Origin: Pelagicoccus sp. SDUM812005
GTDB taxonomy: Bacteria; Verrucomicrobiota; Verrucomicrobiia; Opitutales; Opitutaceae
Length of the DNA stretch: 64,000 nucleotides
Direction: 5' to 3'
Assembly (NCBI RefSeq): GCF_031127875.1
Contig: NZ_JARXIA010000029.1
Span: forward strand, 1-64,000
Shown: positions 45,885 through 54,445 of the stretch, one piece after another
Position numbering within the stretch: the stretch's first letter is position 1
Layout: each line of letters begins with the position of its first letter
The notes under the pieces: model-generated
The model's database searches: none
What the model saw: only the letters and a program-made list of their open reading frames with translations
What the model was told of the DNA's origin: nothing
Translations under genes and position numbers: made by a program

Positions 45885-46855
45885 GCTTCGACGATCGGTA
45901 CTTCAGCTAAAATGCGATCGATCAAGTCGTCGGAGCTAAGCCCTTCCGCTTCCGCTCGGTAGGAAATGGCCATGCGGTGGCGCAGCACGTCGTGAGCGAT
46001 TTCCTTTACGTCTTCCGGAGTGGCGAAATCCCGATGCTTGAGCATCGCCACCCCGCGTGCCGCCAAGGAGAGGTTAATGGTCGCCCGCGGCGAAGCCCCA
46101 AATCGCAAGTAGCGGTCGAGCTTCAGCCCGTAACGGCTCGGATTGCGAGTCGCGTCCACCAATCTCAAAATATAGCGTTCCACCTTGTCGTCGATATACA
46201 GCTCGTCCAGCAGGCCGCGCATCTCCACGATCTCCTGCAGCGACATCACCGGCTCGACCGAAGTCTTAGGCGCCGCTCGAGCCATACGCTTCATCACCAA
46301 GTGCTCGTCCTCCATACTTGGATACCCGACCTTCAGCTTGAACATGAAGCGGTCCACCTGGGCCTCGGGAAGCGCATAGGTCCCCTCTTGCTCGATCGGA
46401 TTCTGGGTCGCCAGCACCAAGAACGGATACGGCAGCTTAAAGGTTTCCTTGCCCAGCGTCACTTGCTTCTCCTGCATCGCTTCCAGCAAAGCGCTCTGCA
46501 CCTTGGCCGGAGCGCGGTTGATTTCGTCGGCCAGCACGATATTCGCGAATACCGGCCCTTTCTCCGCCGAAAACTCGTGCTGCTTCGGATCATAGACCAA
46601 ACTGCCAACCAAGTCGCTGGGCAACAGGTCCGGAGTGAACTGCACGCGGTTGAAGTCCGCCTTCAGCGATTTCGCCAAGGTGGTCGCCACCAAGGTCTTG
46701 GCCACGCCCGGCACGCCTTCCATCAGCACGTGCCCATTGCACAGGAACGCCAGCAGCAGCCGGTCAACCAAGGCCTCTTGGCCAACCACGACCTCGGAGA
46801 GGCAACGCCTCACTTCGTCCAGTTTCGAACAAGCATTTTCAATCAAGTCTTTCAT
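45881..46855 (-). CDS. moxR: MoxR family AAA+ ATPase
   Basis: A 324-residue ATPase. The ATG at 46855 (MKDLIENAC) is chosen as start; upstream sequence lacks family similarity. Walker A is GVPGVAKT (residues 47-54), Walker B VLADEINRAPAK (from residue 107), sensor region LVLATQNPIEQEGTYALPEAQVDRFMFKL, and an arginine-rich GASPRATI segment (from about 245). These are standard for MoxR. It is the first gene of a six-gene unit with translational overlaps downstream and probably serves as the ATP-driven chaperone acting with the VWA proteins. The upstream 284 bp are shared with the divergent MFS gene. Confidence 0.95.
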   Translation of the reverse strand: MKDLIENACSKLDEVRRCLSEVVVGQEALVDRLLLAFLCNGHVLMEGVPGVAKTLVATTLAKSLKADFNRVQFTPDLLPSDLVGSLVYDPKQHEFSAEKGPVFANIVLADEINRAPAKVQSALLEAMQEKQVTLGKETFKLPYPFLVLATQNPIEQEGTYALPEAQVDRFMFKLKVGYPSMEDEHLVMKRMARAAPKTSVEPVMSLQEIVEMRGLLDELYIDDKVERYILRLVDATRNPSRYGLKLDRYLRFGASPRATINLSLAARGVAMLKHRDFATPEDVKEIAHDVLRHRMAISYRAEAEGLSSDDLIDRILAEVPIVEA

Positions 46856-47139
46856 TTGTGGGGGGACGCGAATCCTTTTGGCTAGAGCCCAACATGGCGA
46901 GTCACAAAATGGCAACGTTTCGCTTTTCTTTCCCGCTCCTCAACCGCTCTCCCACAGCCAGCGGACAATACCTCCATGTGGATTTCCGATAAACGTAGGT
47001 TGGACAATTCGCATTGCCCCGCCACCGTCCAGACAGTAGCTACCCCCATGCCCCCGCGGCCGCGAAAAATCCCGCCTACCAAGGGACTCGACGCCGCCGC
47101 TTCCCTGAACCCCACGTAGTGGATGCCTAAATACACGAT

Positions 47140-48690
47140 ATGATTAGCGAGCACGACAAAAAGGTCCTCTTCTGGGCCAGTTTCCTAGCCCTTTTAGCCG
47201 CCGGCGTCGGATTCGCCTACCGGGTCATGGTGCTCGGACAGTGGCAAAGCGAGTTCAACCTGACCGGAGCCGAGGTTGGACGCATCTTCGGAGCCTCCCT
47301 CTGGCCGATCGCCGTTACCATGATTCTTTTCAGTCTCATCGTGGACAAGGTCGGACACAAGCCCTCCATCTACTGCGCCTTCGTCCTGCAAGCCGTATCC
47401 GGAATCCTGAGCTTTCTCGCCGACAGCCCCAACGCCCTCTTCTGGGCCGCCTTCTGCGCCGGCCTCGGACACGGCATCATCGAAGCCGTTATCAACCCGG
47501 TCTGCGCCAGCATCTACAGCGACCAGAAAAGCAAGATGCTGAACTTCCTGCACGCCGCCTGGCCGGCTGGACTGGTGGCGGGCGGAGTCGTAATGCTCAC
47601 TCCCGGCCTATCCGACCTAGGCTGGCACATCCAAGGCCTCTGGATCTTGGTGCCGACCTTGATTTATGGATACCTCTTCATCAAACCGAAGTTTCCAGTA
47701 GACGAACGGGTAAAAGCGAACGTGCCCTACGCCGACATGCTCAAGGAAGTCGGATTCCTCGGCGCCTTCATCGCCTCCTTCCTGCTCACCTACGAGATCT
47801 ACCGCGTGATCTGCGACTACCTGCTCAAGGTTCCGCCTCCAGAAAACCTGATCTATATCAGCCTGGGAATCGGAGCCCTTATCGGCGCCGTCTTCGGAAT
47901 CTTCACAAAATCCATGGGCAAGGTGCTCTACTTCATCCTCTGCGTCCTGATGATCCCCCTCGCCACCACCGAACTCGGAACCGATGCGTGGATCAAGGAA
48001 CTGATGACGCCTACCATGGGCGCCGCCGCCGGCTGGGCAATCGTAGCTTCGGCATTCATCATGATGGTCCTACGCTTCCAGGCAGGCCATCTCACCACCC
48101 GCTTCTCGCCGCCTACCATCCTCGTGATCAGCAGCATCTTCTCCTTCGCCGGGCTGATGGCCCTGTCCGTATCCACCGGAGCTCTGGTCTGGTTCGCCTT
48201 CATCCTCTACGCCGTGGGACAAACCTTCTACTGGCCAACAGTGCTGGGCCTCGCTTCCGAACAATACCCACGCGGCGGCGCCTTGAGCCTCAATACCGTA
48301 TCCGCAATCGGACTACTGTCGGTCGGCATCATCGGCACCCCTATCATGGGAGCGTTCAGCGACAACCATACCGTCAACAACGTACGCGAAATATCGACCT
48401 CCGTCTACGAAGCGTCGAAGACGGAAGCATCCTTCTTCGGCGTGGCCTACGATTCCATCGACCGCGGAAAAGCGAAAGCGGCCGCGGAAACTGCAAACCT
48501 AGGCAGCGAATACAGCGAAGCAATCAACACTGCCTCTCGCCAATCCCTCCGAACCACCGCCCTTAGCTTCCCCCTCCTCATGCTGGTGGCCTTCGCCTTG
48601 ATCGGGCTCTATTTCCGTTCCAAAGGTGGATACAAGCCCATCACCCTGCAAGCAGCCGACCAAGCGGCCGAGTCGGACCCCGGAGTCTAG
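47140..48690 (+). CDS. MFS transporter
   Basis: A 516-residue inner-membrane protein with about twelve hydrophobic segments (for example WASFLALLAAGVGFAYRVMVL, LWPIAVTMILFSLIV, LFWAAFCAGLGHGIIEAVI, LGIGALIGAVFGIF, WAIVASAFIMMVL, LVWFAFILYAVGQTFYW). The first-half loop LIVDKVGHKPSIYCAF resembles the MFS signature between helices 2 and 3. A soluble insertion of about 60 residues precedes the last helix (STSVYEASKTEASFFGVAYDSIDRGKAKAA). Import of sugars released by the nearby enzymes is inferred. The TAG stop lies inside an inverted-repeat element. Confidence 0.88.
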   Translation: MISEHDKKVLFWASFLALLAAGVGFAYRVMVLGQWQSEFNLTGAEVGRIFGASLWPIAVTMILFSLIVDKVGHKPSIYCAFVLQAVSGILSFLADSPNALFWAAFCAGLGHGIIEAVINPVCASIYSDQKSKMLNFLHAAWPAGLVAGGVVMLTPGLSDLGWHIQGLWILVPTLIYGYLFIKPKFPVDERVKANVPYADMLKEVGFLGAFIASFLLTYEIYRVICDYLLKVPPPENLIYISLGIGALIGAVFGIFTKSMGKVLYFILCVLMIPLATTELGTDAWIKELMTPTMGAAAGWAIVASAFIMMVLRFQAGHLTTRFSPPTILVISSIFSFAGLMALSVSTGALVWFAFILYAVGQTFYWPTVLGLASEQYPRGGALSLNTVSAIGLLSVGIIGTPIMGAFSDNHTVNNVREISTSVYEASKTEASFFGVAYDSIDRGKAKAAAETANLGSEYSEAINTASRQSLRTTALSFPLLMLVAFALIGLYFRSKGGYKPITLQAADQAAESDPGV

Positions 48691-48780
48691 AGCATTTATC
48701 GTTTGATCATTCGCATAAGGTAGGGCGGGACCGCCGGGCACGCCGCGTTTCCCTCATCACACAAAACGAAAAACGCTCTA
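48688..48780. repeat. 93-bp inverted-repeat element at the MFS stop codon
   Basis: The left arm TAGAGCATTTATCGTTTG (48688-48705) is the approximate reverse complement of CAAAACGAAAAACGCTCTA (48762-48780). The arm begins with the TAG stop codon of the transporter gene. The inner part holds the GTAGGGC...CACGCCGC core described separately. It could be a REP/MITE-like element or a large bidirectional terminator. Confidence 0.6.
48720..48747. repeat. REP-like core, copy A
   Basis: A 28-bp segment starting GTAGGGC and ending CACGCCGCG. It is 20/28 identical, without gaps, to 49898-49925, and contains a GGCGG/CCGCC palindrome. It lies at the centre of the 93-bp inverted repeat. Confidence 0.55.
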
Positions 48781-48793
48781 CTGGAATGCAACC

Positions 48794-48825
48794 GGAGTTG
48801 CCCCCATACGGATTCGGGCAACTCC
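48794..48825. terminator. Hairpin between convergent MFS and ThuA genes
   Basis: Perfect 10-bp stem GGAGTTGCCC (48794-48803) / GGGCAACTCC (48816-48825) with a 12-nt loop. It lies 26 bp from the ThuA stop and about 100 bp from the MFS stop, so it could terminate both. The T-tracts are poor (CATTGTTC), hence moderate certainty. Confidence 0.6.
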
Positions 48826-48850
48826 CATTGTTCTTCGCGACCATCGATGC

Positions 48851-49774
48851 CTACTTCGCCTTCGGCGCGGAGTGGTTCAAGTTCAACTGCTCTTCCGTAA
48901 GCTCAAGCGCATCGAAGCCTTCCTCCGGGACGTCCAATCCCGAGATCCAAGCCACGCTGTTTACCATCTGCTTGCGAATGTCTTCGTTCGTCCAAAAGTT
49001 CCGATGGATGTGCCCGAGCGTCGTCCCCAGGCTCCTGCCGCCGCCTGCCCGTTCGTAGCTCCAGAAAATCGTTCGCTCCCGCTCGCTCTCGAAGCTTGCT
49101 ACCAGCGAATGGTCCTTCTCGAAGCGCTTTTGCTCGATCAGATTATGAAACGTCGGCACCTCGTCCAAAGGCTCGGCCACGACCACCGGTACGATATCCT
49201 TTACGAACTCCATGCGATAATAGATTTCGTCAAAGATTCGATACGGCTCCACGCCTCGGTTGACCGGATGCGCGGCAAGCTTGCCTTCGATATGGCTATA
49301 CTTGGTAAGCGTCTTGCTTTTGCTGTCGCCCGCATAAAAACCTCCGATCCATTTATTGAAGTAGGTTCCCTTGAAATCAGGCTCCTTCCGACCGAAAGGC
49401 ACCGTCGCATAATGCACGAAAAGCAGACCTAAATCGCTGTTCCTTTCCTGGAGAGCGTCAAACTCATCCATGCGATCCTTCAAGAGGTGATTCGCGTCGC
49501 CATCGCATATGATAACAATCGCATCCGCCTCCTCCAATTGCGACGGCTCCGGCCACGCCCCGTCGAGAAACAACTGGGTATCGAAGCGCGCCTTGCTCTG
49601 CCGCTGTAGCAAATTCTCGAGTACGGAAATATCGGAATTGCACTCGTGGTGCCCGTACCCATGGGTCTTTTTCCCGGAGAGCAATAAAACATTCTTGGTT
49701 TCCGGATCGGCTTGCAGGTGCAGTGCCGCAAAGCAAAAAAGGAGAGAAAGCAAAAAGGCGTAAATTCGTTTCAT
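48851..49774 (-). CDS. Exported ThuA-domain protein
   Basis: A 307-residue protein. The ATG at 49774 gives a signal peptide (YAFLLSLLFCFAALHLQA). ThuA-like features are KNVLLLSGKKTHGYGHHECNSDISVLENLLQ, ADAIVIICDGDANHLL, DLGLLFVHYATVPFG, EGKLAAHPVNRGVEPYRIFDEIYYR and ERTIFWSYERAGGGRSLGTTLGHIHRNFWTNED. The fold is glutamine-amidotransferase-like, without the nucleophilic Cys of those enzymes. ThuA proteins accompany 3-keto-disaccharide metabolism in some bacteria. It is the last gene of the second block but follows a strong terminator, so it may have its own promoter. Confidence 0.9.
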   Translation of the reverse strand: MKRIYAFLLSLLFCFAALHLQADPETKNVLLLSGKKTHGYGHHECNSDISVLENLLQRQSKARFDTQLFLDGAWPEPSQLEEADAIVIICDGDANHLLKDRMDEFDALQERNSDLGLLFVHYATVPFGRKEPDFKGTYFNKWIGGFYAGDSKSKTLTKYSHIEGKLAAHPVNRGVEPYRIFDEIYYRMEFVKDIVPVVVAEPLDEVPTFHNLIEQKRFEKDHSLVASFESERERTIFWSYERAGGGRSLGTTLGHIHRNFWTNEDIRKQMVNSVAWISGLDVPEEGFDALELTEEQLNLNHSAPKAK

Positions 49775-49897
49775 AATCGTGTCGCCAACCATAGCGGTTC
49801 CCCGCTCACCGGCAACCTCCATTCGAACTCGTTTCGGAGATTCCTCGATATCTATAAAAAAAGTTCATCACCCTTTTGCGGGGAGACGCTCTCGCGC

Positions 49898-49925
49898 GTA
49901 GGGCTGGCGCTCGCGCCACGCCGCA
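49898..49925. repeat. REP-like core, copy B
   Basis: A 28-bp segment starting GTAGGGC and ending CACGCCGCA, 20/28 identical to 48720-48747. Its centre TGGCGCTCGCGCCA is a perfect short hairpin, while copy A has a different hairpin in the same place. Confidence 0.55.
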
Positions 49926-50047
49926 ATGCAGGATATTAGTGCAGGGATCTGCGGCACGTCGCAAGCAACCTTCGCTCTTTAAGCTTCGTCTCCCACAGCG
50001 ACGGCCCTGCAGGTAAACTGTTATCCCAATGCTTTTGGCGATGAACC

Positions 50048-50076
50048 AAAAAAAAGGGCAACGCATCGCGTTGCCC
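50048..50076 (-). terminator. Rho-independent terminator of the beta-helix/PDZ gene
   Basis: Read on the minus strand: stem GGGCAACGC, loop GAT, GCGTTGCCC, then an unbroken run of eight T. It lies 12 bp downstream of the gene's stop at 50088, a textbook position. Confidence 0.93.
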
Positions 50077-50087
50077 TTCTCGTCGCG

Positions 50088-52466
50088 CTATAAGTTAATC
50101 GACAACTCTATCAACTCCTGGTTGCGCACCACCTTGAACACCACCTCGCCCTTGGCACCGGCGATAGCCCGCTTGAACTGATTTACGTTCTTGGTCTTGC
50201 GCCCGTCGACCGCCTGGATCAGGTCGCCGTTGCGCAAGCCCGCGTTCTTCGCAGGACCGATGGGACCAATTCCCGAAACGGCCAAGCCGCCATCGGCTTT
50301 GCTCACCCCATAGGCGGAAAATTCCTCGCCGGTGAGTTCCGTTAAGACCGCCCCCATCCAAGCCGTGCTGGCGCCTGCCATTTCACCCTGGGACTTCCGA
50401 ATCTGCGGGATGACCGGGGTGCGAGCGATGGCCTTGAGGGAGGGCTTCTTCACGCCGAACTGATCCATTGGGAAATTCTTGAAGCCAATTGCCAAGGCGG
50501 GCGAACCGTCCTTCACGCGGAAGTCCCCAGCCGCCGGATCGACGAACATCGGGTCCCCGTAGATAGAATTCTTATCCCAGTTTCGGACCTTGGACACCTT
50601 CATCACCTGCGCTTCGCTCGCAGCATAGAGGTTGCGGTCCACCTGGGTTCCGCCCTTCGTGAAATCCTCCGCCATACGAGCAGGCTTGTGGGGAGTCATA
50701 AATATATTGGAAAAAACTTGGTCGCCGCTGGCGTGATACCAAACGTGCGGATGCAGGCCATTGTTTACCGTAATGTTATTCCAAGCGTAGCGACGGAAGC
50801 CTTCGCGAAGCTTAAGGCCATTGTTCAACATCAAGTTATTATAGATCTCGTAGTTTGTAGAACCGTCGTCGAGGTCGATATCCCAACCGTGGTCACAACG
50901 CCAGCGACTGTCGCGTATCACCGTAGTATCCCCCGCGTCCAAAAACGGAAAATTCGGCTCTTCGTCGATCACGGACTGGGAATAGTCGCGATCCTTGTGC
51001 CAGAAACGGTCCCGACCCCACGAGTTGAAAGAACCGTGGTCATGCGTTTCCAATACCGTATCGAACACGTCGCAGCGCTCGATCAAGTGACCGCCCCAAG
51101 TGCCCTCGCTAATATTGATGCCCGCCCGGGCCGTGTCGTAAATGGAAACGTCCCGCACCGTAATGCCCTTCGCCATGGAGATCTGCACTCCGGCAGGCTG
51201 ACGCTCCACGCGACCAATGCCATGGATCAAGCAATCCTCTACTGCAGAGTTCGCCGGATAATTGTTCGTCTTCGGTCCGGGCTCCCGGGAAACCTTCATC
51301 AAGTCGTTGGTCTCGTGATACTCGAAAAGCGGGTCTCGCACCGCATTGGGATCGCCTACGAAACACACGCCGCTCGCGCCTGCATCATGGATGTGGCAAC
51401 CCTTGACCAAAACGTTTCGGTTGTAGTTGTTCACGAAGATCGCGTTTCCACCCACCTGGTCGAACTCCGTATCGAGGATTTGGATATCCTCGGTTCCCGT
51501 TAGAAAGAACGCACCGCCACGATAGATAGCCCAGTCCGAACGCAAGAGCGGTTCCTTGCTATCCATGAAGGTACGGGCCGCATGCCGCACCACGAAACCC
51601 TGCAGGGTGATGTGCTTGACGGGATGCATCTCCGAACCCTGGAACTCTACCAGATGTCGAAGCCGTACCACTTCAAACTTCGCGTACTTCAAGTCCACGC
51701 CGGACGCTGGCTTGTAGTAGAGCGTATTGCTCCTAGAGTTGTGATACCATTCTCCCTCAGCATCCAGCTCTTCGAAGATGTTTTCCACCATGCGAAAATC
51801 CTTATGCATCCCCATCTTTCGGTTGTTCTGCCAACCGCCTTCGTAGATCACTTCTCCGGATTCGTCCTTGCCAGTAATCAGGTAGTGGTACCCGCCCCAG
51901 CGCTTGGTATGCATCGCATGAATGTATCCACCTTCTGGGTTCGCCCAATTAGCGGCCCGTTCCTTCGAAAACGCATCGGCTGCGTAGCCTTGGTAAGGTT
52001 CGGCTTTCTTCACCGGATCATAGTTCGGATACCGGGCCATCCTTTGGTTAACTCCGTCTACGAACAGTTGATCGACTCGCAAACCTGCAGGCGTATCCGC
52101 CTGGTAGATTCCATCTCGATACGGCTTCCAGCTTAGCTCCAGCTCGGAACCGCCACTCAGGATAGCGCCCCCTTCGTTCACCGCTCGATAAGTTACCGGA
52201 TACATCTTGGTTCCGGAATCCTCCGGAGTGAAAACCAACGTTTCCGGCAAGTAGTAGATCCCATCGGCCACGTGAACCGTCACCGATTCTTCTCCCGCAT
52301 AGCTCCGCGCCTTTTGCTGAGCAGCAGCCAAGGAAGCCAAAGGCTTGCCGCGCTGTCCGCTATTGGAGTCAGCCCCGTCGGGACTCACGTAGATATCGGC
52401 CGCCTGCCCCGTAGAAAAGACGGCACCGATTAAAACACTCAACAAGAGAGACTTGGGTTTCTTCAT
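50088..52466 (-). CDS. Exported parallel beta-helix protein with C-terminal PDZ domain (copy 1)
   Basis: A 792-residue protein with a signal peptide (LLLSVLIGAVFSTGQAA). It starts ADIYVSPDGADSNSGQRGKPLASLAAAQQKARS, the N-terminal pattern of GH141-like and related right-handed beta-helix enzymes. Rungs such as ILDTEFDQVGGNAIFVNNYNRNVLVKGCHIHDAGASGVCFVG follow, with a closing segment DPMFVDPAAGDFRVKDGSPA. From about residue 710 a PDZ domain follows (AKNAGLRNGDLIQAVDGRKTKNVNQFKRAI). PDZ domains bind protein C-termini or act as docking units, so binding to a partner or to itself is possible. It is the last gene before a strong terminator. A close relative lies at 54446-56959. Exact enzyme activity is unknown. 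Confidence 0.85.
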   Translation of the reverse strand: MKKPKSLLLSVLIGAVFSTGQAADIYVSPDGADSNSGQRGKPLASLAAAQQKARSYAGEESVTVHVADGIYYLPETLVFTPEDSGTKMYPVTYRAVNEGGAILSGGSELELSWKPYRDGIYQADTPAGLRVDQLFVDGVNQRMARYPNYDPVKKAEPYQGYAADAFSKERAANWANPEGGYIHAMHTKRWGGYHYLITGKDESGEVIYEGGWQNNRKMGMHKDFRMVENIFEELDAEGEWYHNSRSNTLYYKPASGVDLKYAKFEVVRLRHLVEFQGSEMHPVKHITLQGFVVRHAARTFMDSKEPLLRSDWAIYRGGAFFLTGTEDIQILDTEFDQVGGNAIFVNNYNRNVLVKGCHIHDAGASGVCFVGDPNAVRDPLFEYHETNDLMKVSREPGPKTNNYPANSAVEDCLIHGIGRVERQPAGVQISMAKGITVRDVSIYDTARAGINISEGTWGGHLIERCDVFDTVLETHDHGSFNSWGRDRFWHKDRDYSQSVIDEEPNFPFLDAGDTTVIRDSRWRCDHGWDIDLDDGSTNYEIYNNLMLNNGLKLREGFRRYAWNNITVNNGLHPHVWYHASGDQVFSNIFMTPHKPARMAEDFTKGGTQVDRNLYAASEAQVMKVSKVRNWDKNSIYGDPMFVDPAAGDFRVKDGSPALAIGFKNFPMDQFGVKKPSLKAIARTPVIPQIRKSQGEMAGASTAWMGAVLTELTGEEFSAYGVSKADGGLAVSGIGPIGPAKNAGLRNGDLIQAVDGRKTKNVNQFKRAIAGAKGEVVFKVVRNQELIELSINL

Positions 52467-52505
52467 AACACACTAATAGATAAATCAATCGTTTCGATAA
52501 GGGGC

Positions 52506-52685
52506 TAGCCTGGATTATTCATGAGATTCGTAGCGAGCGTTCGCGAGCCCAGTACGGAAGTGGGTTTGACGCTGGTTCGCGGGCTAGGCTGGGTTGAAAC
52601 CCGCTTCGGTCGCGAAACAAGGCAACCCCACTTCCGGGCGGGATTCGTGGTCGCGCAGCAGAATTGTCATGAATAATTTAGGCTA
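52506..52685. repeat. 180-bp inverted-repeat element at the sulfatase stop codon
   Basis: The terminal 19-bp arms TAGCCTGGATTATTCATGA (52506-52524) and TCATGAATAATTTAGGCTA (52667-52685) pair with two mismatches. A second inverted pair lies inside, around GGAAGTGGGTTTG and CAACCCCACTTCC. The right arm includes the TAG stop of the sulfatase gene that ends at 52683. It has the form of a MITE- or REP-like element between two minus-strand genes. Confidence 0.65.
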
Positions 52686-54440
52686 AAGTGCTTCCACTTC
52701 CGTAAAGTAGGCCCCGCCCGCTTCGCCATTCTCGTCGTAGAGGTAGGTCCACAGTTCCGTCGGTCCTGAGGGTAGGTTTAATTCGAATACAACTCCCTTA
52801 CTGCCGGGGCTTACCGGAAGCTCCATTTCCTTGCCTGAAACCTTCACCTTCGCCCTTACCGCCACTACTGGTTTATTCGCTTCGGCTGGCCATTGCCGCA
52901 GGGTGATCCGATAGCGACCCGAGCTCTTAACATCGACCATCCAGGGGCCCGTCACTTTGGGAAGTTTCCTGATAGAACCGAAATTCCACGGCGGATTGCC
53001 GCTTTCCATACGCCAATCCTGAGAGCTTAGCGAAACCGGATTCTCCGCAGGGTTGCCGATATCGATGCGCACCGGCGTCATTCGCGGCGACACTCTTTCC
53101 CAGAACGGATAATATAAAGCGCGCAGGCTCTCCACCTGTTCCGGTCGCTCCGCAGCCAGATTGCGCTGCTGCGCGGGATCCGACTCCATGTCGAAGAGAT
53201 ACTCTCCGTCGGAATTCACCAAACGCCAGCGATCCTTCAATACGACCGAGTAAGCCAAAGGCCCCGGCGGCATGGCTTTACCGTAGGCGCCGCCATGATA
53301 CTGGATTACATGGTGAGTCCGCTCCCAGGAGTCATCCTCTCCGTAGAGCAACGGCTTAATGGAAACGCCATCCAGATCGAACGCATCCGGTACTTGGATA
53401 CCGCACAACTCCGCCAAGGTCGGAAGCACGTCGATGTGGGCAGCCAAGGTGTCCACATCCTTTCCGCCGGTCAAACCGCCCTCCGGCCAATAGATGAAGA
53501 AGGGAACTCTGTGTCCGCCCTCGAAGACCGACGACTTCTTGCCGCGCATCCCTGCATTATAGCCCACCAAAGGCTCGGAATCCAAGCCACGGAACTTCCC
53601 GCCGGCAGAGGTTCCGTTATCCGTCATAAAAATCAAGATCGTGTCGTCCGCCAGTCCCAGCACTTCCAAGCGCCCGCGCAGGATTCCCATGTTATGATCG
53701 ATATTGGCGATCATCCCGTAAAAGTTAGGATTCGCTACTGCCTTATTCCCCTCGTAAGGCTTCGCCCATTCCGGCGGAACATGGTAAGGGCCGTGCGGAG
53801 CGTTCAGAGCCAAGTAGAGAAAGAAAGGCTGTTCCCGGTTTCGTTCGATGAAGCGGATTCCCTCCCGAAACCAGACATCCGTGCAGTACCCCTCGAATTT
53901 CTCGAAAGTCCCCTTCTTGTTATCAGTCGAAGCGCGTTCATAGGTATCGTCGAAATAGTCGTTGCCCCAGTAATCCGGAGCTTGGCCGACTCCGCCCGCG
54001 CGGTGCCAAAGCACCTCCTGAAAACCGCGGTCCTGCGGGCGGTGAGGAGCGTTATCGCCAAGATGCCACTTGCCGACCATCCCAGTCGCGTATCCATTTT
54101 CTGAAAACAGGTGCGCAACGGTCTTCTCGTCCGGATGCATCAGGGTCCGACCCGAGCTGGTGCGAAACGCTCCGGTATAGGCGGGATGGTTCCCGGTCAT
54201 CAAGGCCGCCCGCGTAGGCGTGCAGAATGGGCTCACATGGAAATCGGTAAACCGCACCGATTCGGAGTGCAGCTTATCCAATTCAGGCGTCTTAAGAATC
54301 GGATTCCCATGACACCCCAGATCTCCGTACCCTTGGTCATCGGTCATGACCAGGATGACGTTGGGACGCGTTTTCGTCTCCGCTGATACCAGCGTCGCTG
54401 CCAGCGTTATCGCTGCGTATAGAAACAAATTCATTTTCAT
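52683..54440 (-). CDS. S1 family sulfatase with C-terminal beta domain
   Basis: A 585-residue exported sulfatase (signal peptide NLFLYAAITLAATLVSA). Metal site VMTDDQGYGDLGCHGNP (residues 31-47), formylglycine motif CTPTR at Cys73 (Thr instead of the commoner Ser), ALMTGNH, FMTDNGTSAGG. Beyond about residue 480 is an extra beta domain (GRYRITLRQWPAEANKP) similar to the end of the sulfatase at 16860-18662. Only 5 bp separate it from the preceding beta-helix gene. The TAG stop lies in an inverted-repeat arm, but the C-terminus still matches its relative, so the gene seems intact. Confidence 0.93.
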   Translation of the reverse strand: MKMNLFLYAAITLAATLVSAETKTRPNVILVMTDDQGYGDLGCHGNPILKTPELDKLHSESVRFTDFHVSPFCTPTRAALMTGNHPAYTGAFRTSSGRTLMHPDEKTVAHLFSENGYATGMVGKWHLGDNAPHRPQDRGFQEVLWHRAGGVGQAPDYWGNDYFDDTYERASTDNKKGTFEKFEGYCTDVWFREGIRFIERNREQPFFLYLALNAPHGPYHVPPEWAKPYEGNKAVANPNFYGMIANIDHNMGILRGRLEVLGLADDTILIFMTDNGTSAGGKFRGLDSEPLVGYNAGMRGKKSSVFEGGHRVPFFIYWPEGGLTGGKDVDTLAAHIDVLPTLAELCGIQVPDAFDLDGVSIKPLLYGEDDSWERTHHVIQYHGGAYGKAMPPGPLAYSVVLKDRWRLVNSDGEYLFDMESDPAQQRNLAAERPEQVESLRALYYPFWERVSPRMTPVRIDIGNPAENPVSLSSQDWRMESGNPPWNFGSIRKLPKVTGPWMVDVKSSGRYRITLRQWPAEANKPVVAVRAKVKVSGKEMELPVSPGSKGVVFELNLPSGPTELWTYLYDENGEAGGAYFTEVEAL

Positions 54441-54445
54441 ATTTT

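Larger units (their letters stand above)
49775..50087. other. Intergenic region upstream of the ThuA gene
   Basis: A 313-bp gap with the terminator of the beta-helix/PDZ gene (50048-50076), a REP-like core (49898-49925) and about 120 bp next to ThuA that must hold its promoter. On the minus strand an A/T-rich stretch (TTTTTTTATAGATATC, near 49850) could include a -10 box. No coding frame of interest is seen. Confidence 0.45.

Noticed and set aside
46856-47139. Small reading frames between MoxR and MFS genes
   Set aside because: The minus-strand frame at 46882-47154 has no ribosome binding site or signal peptide and has an odd composition. The region is more likely the shared divergent promoter region.
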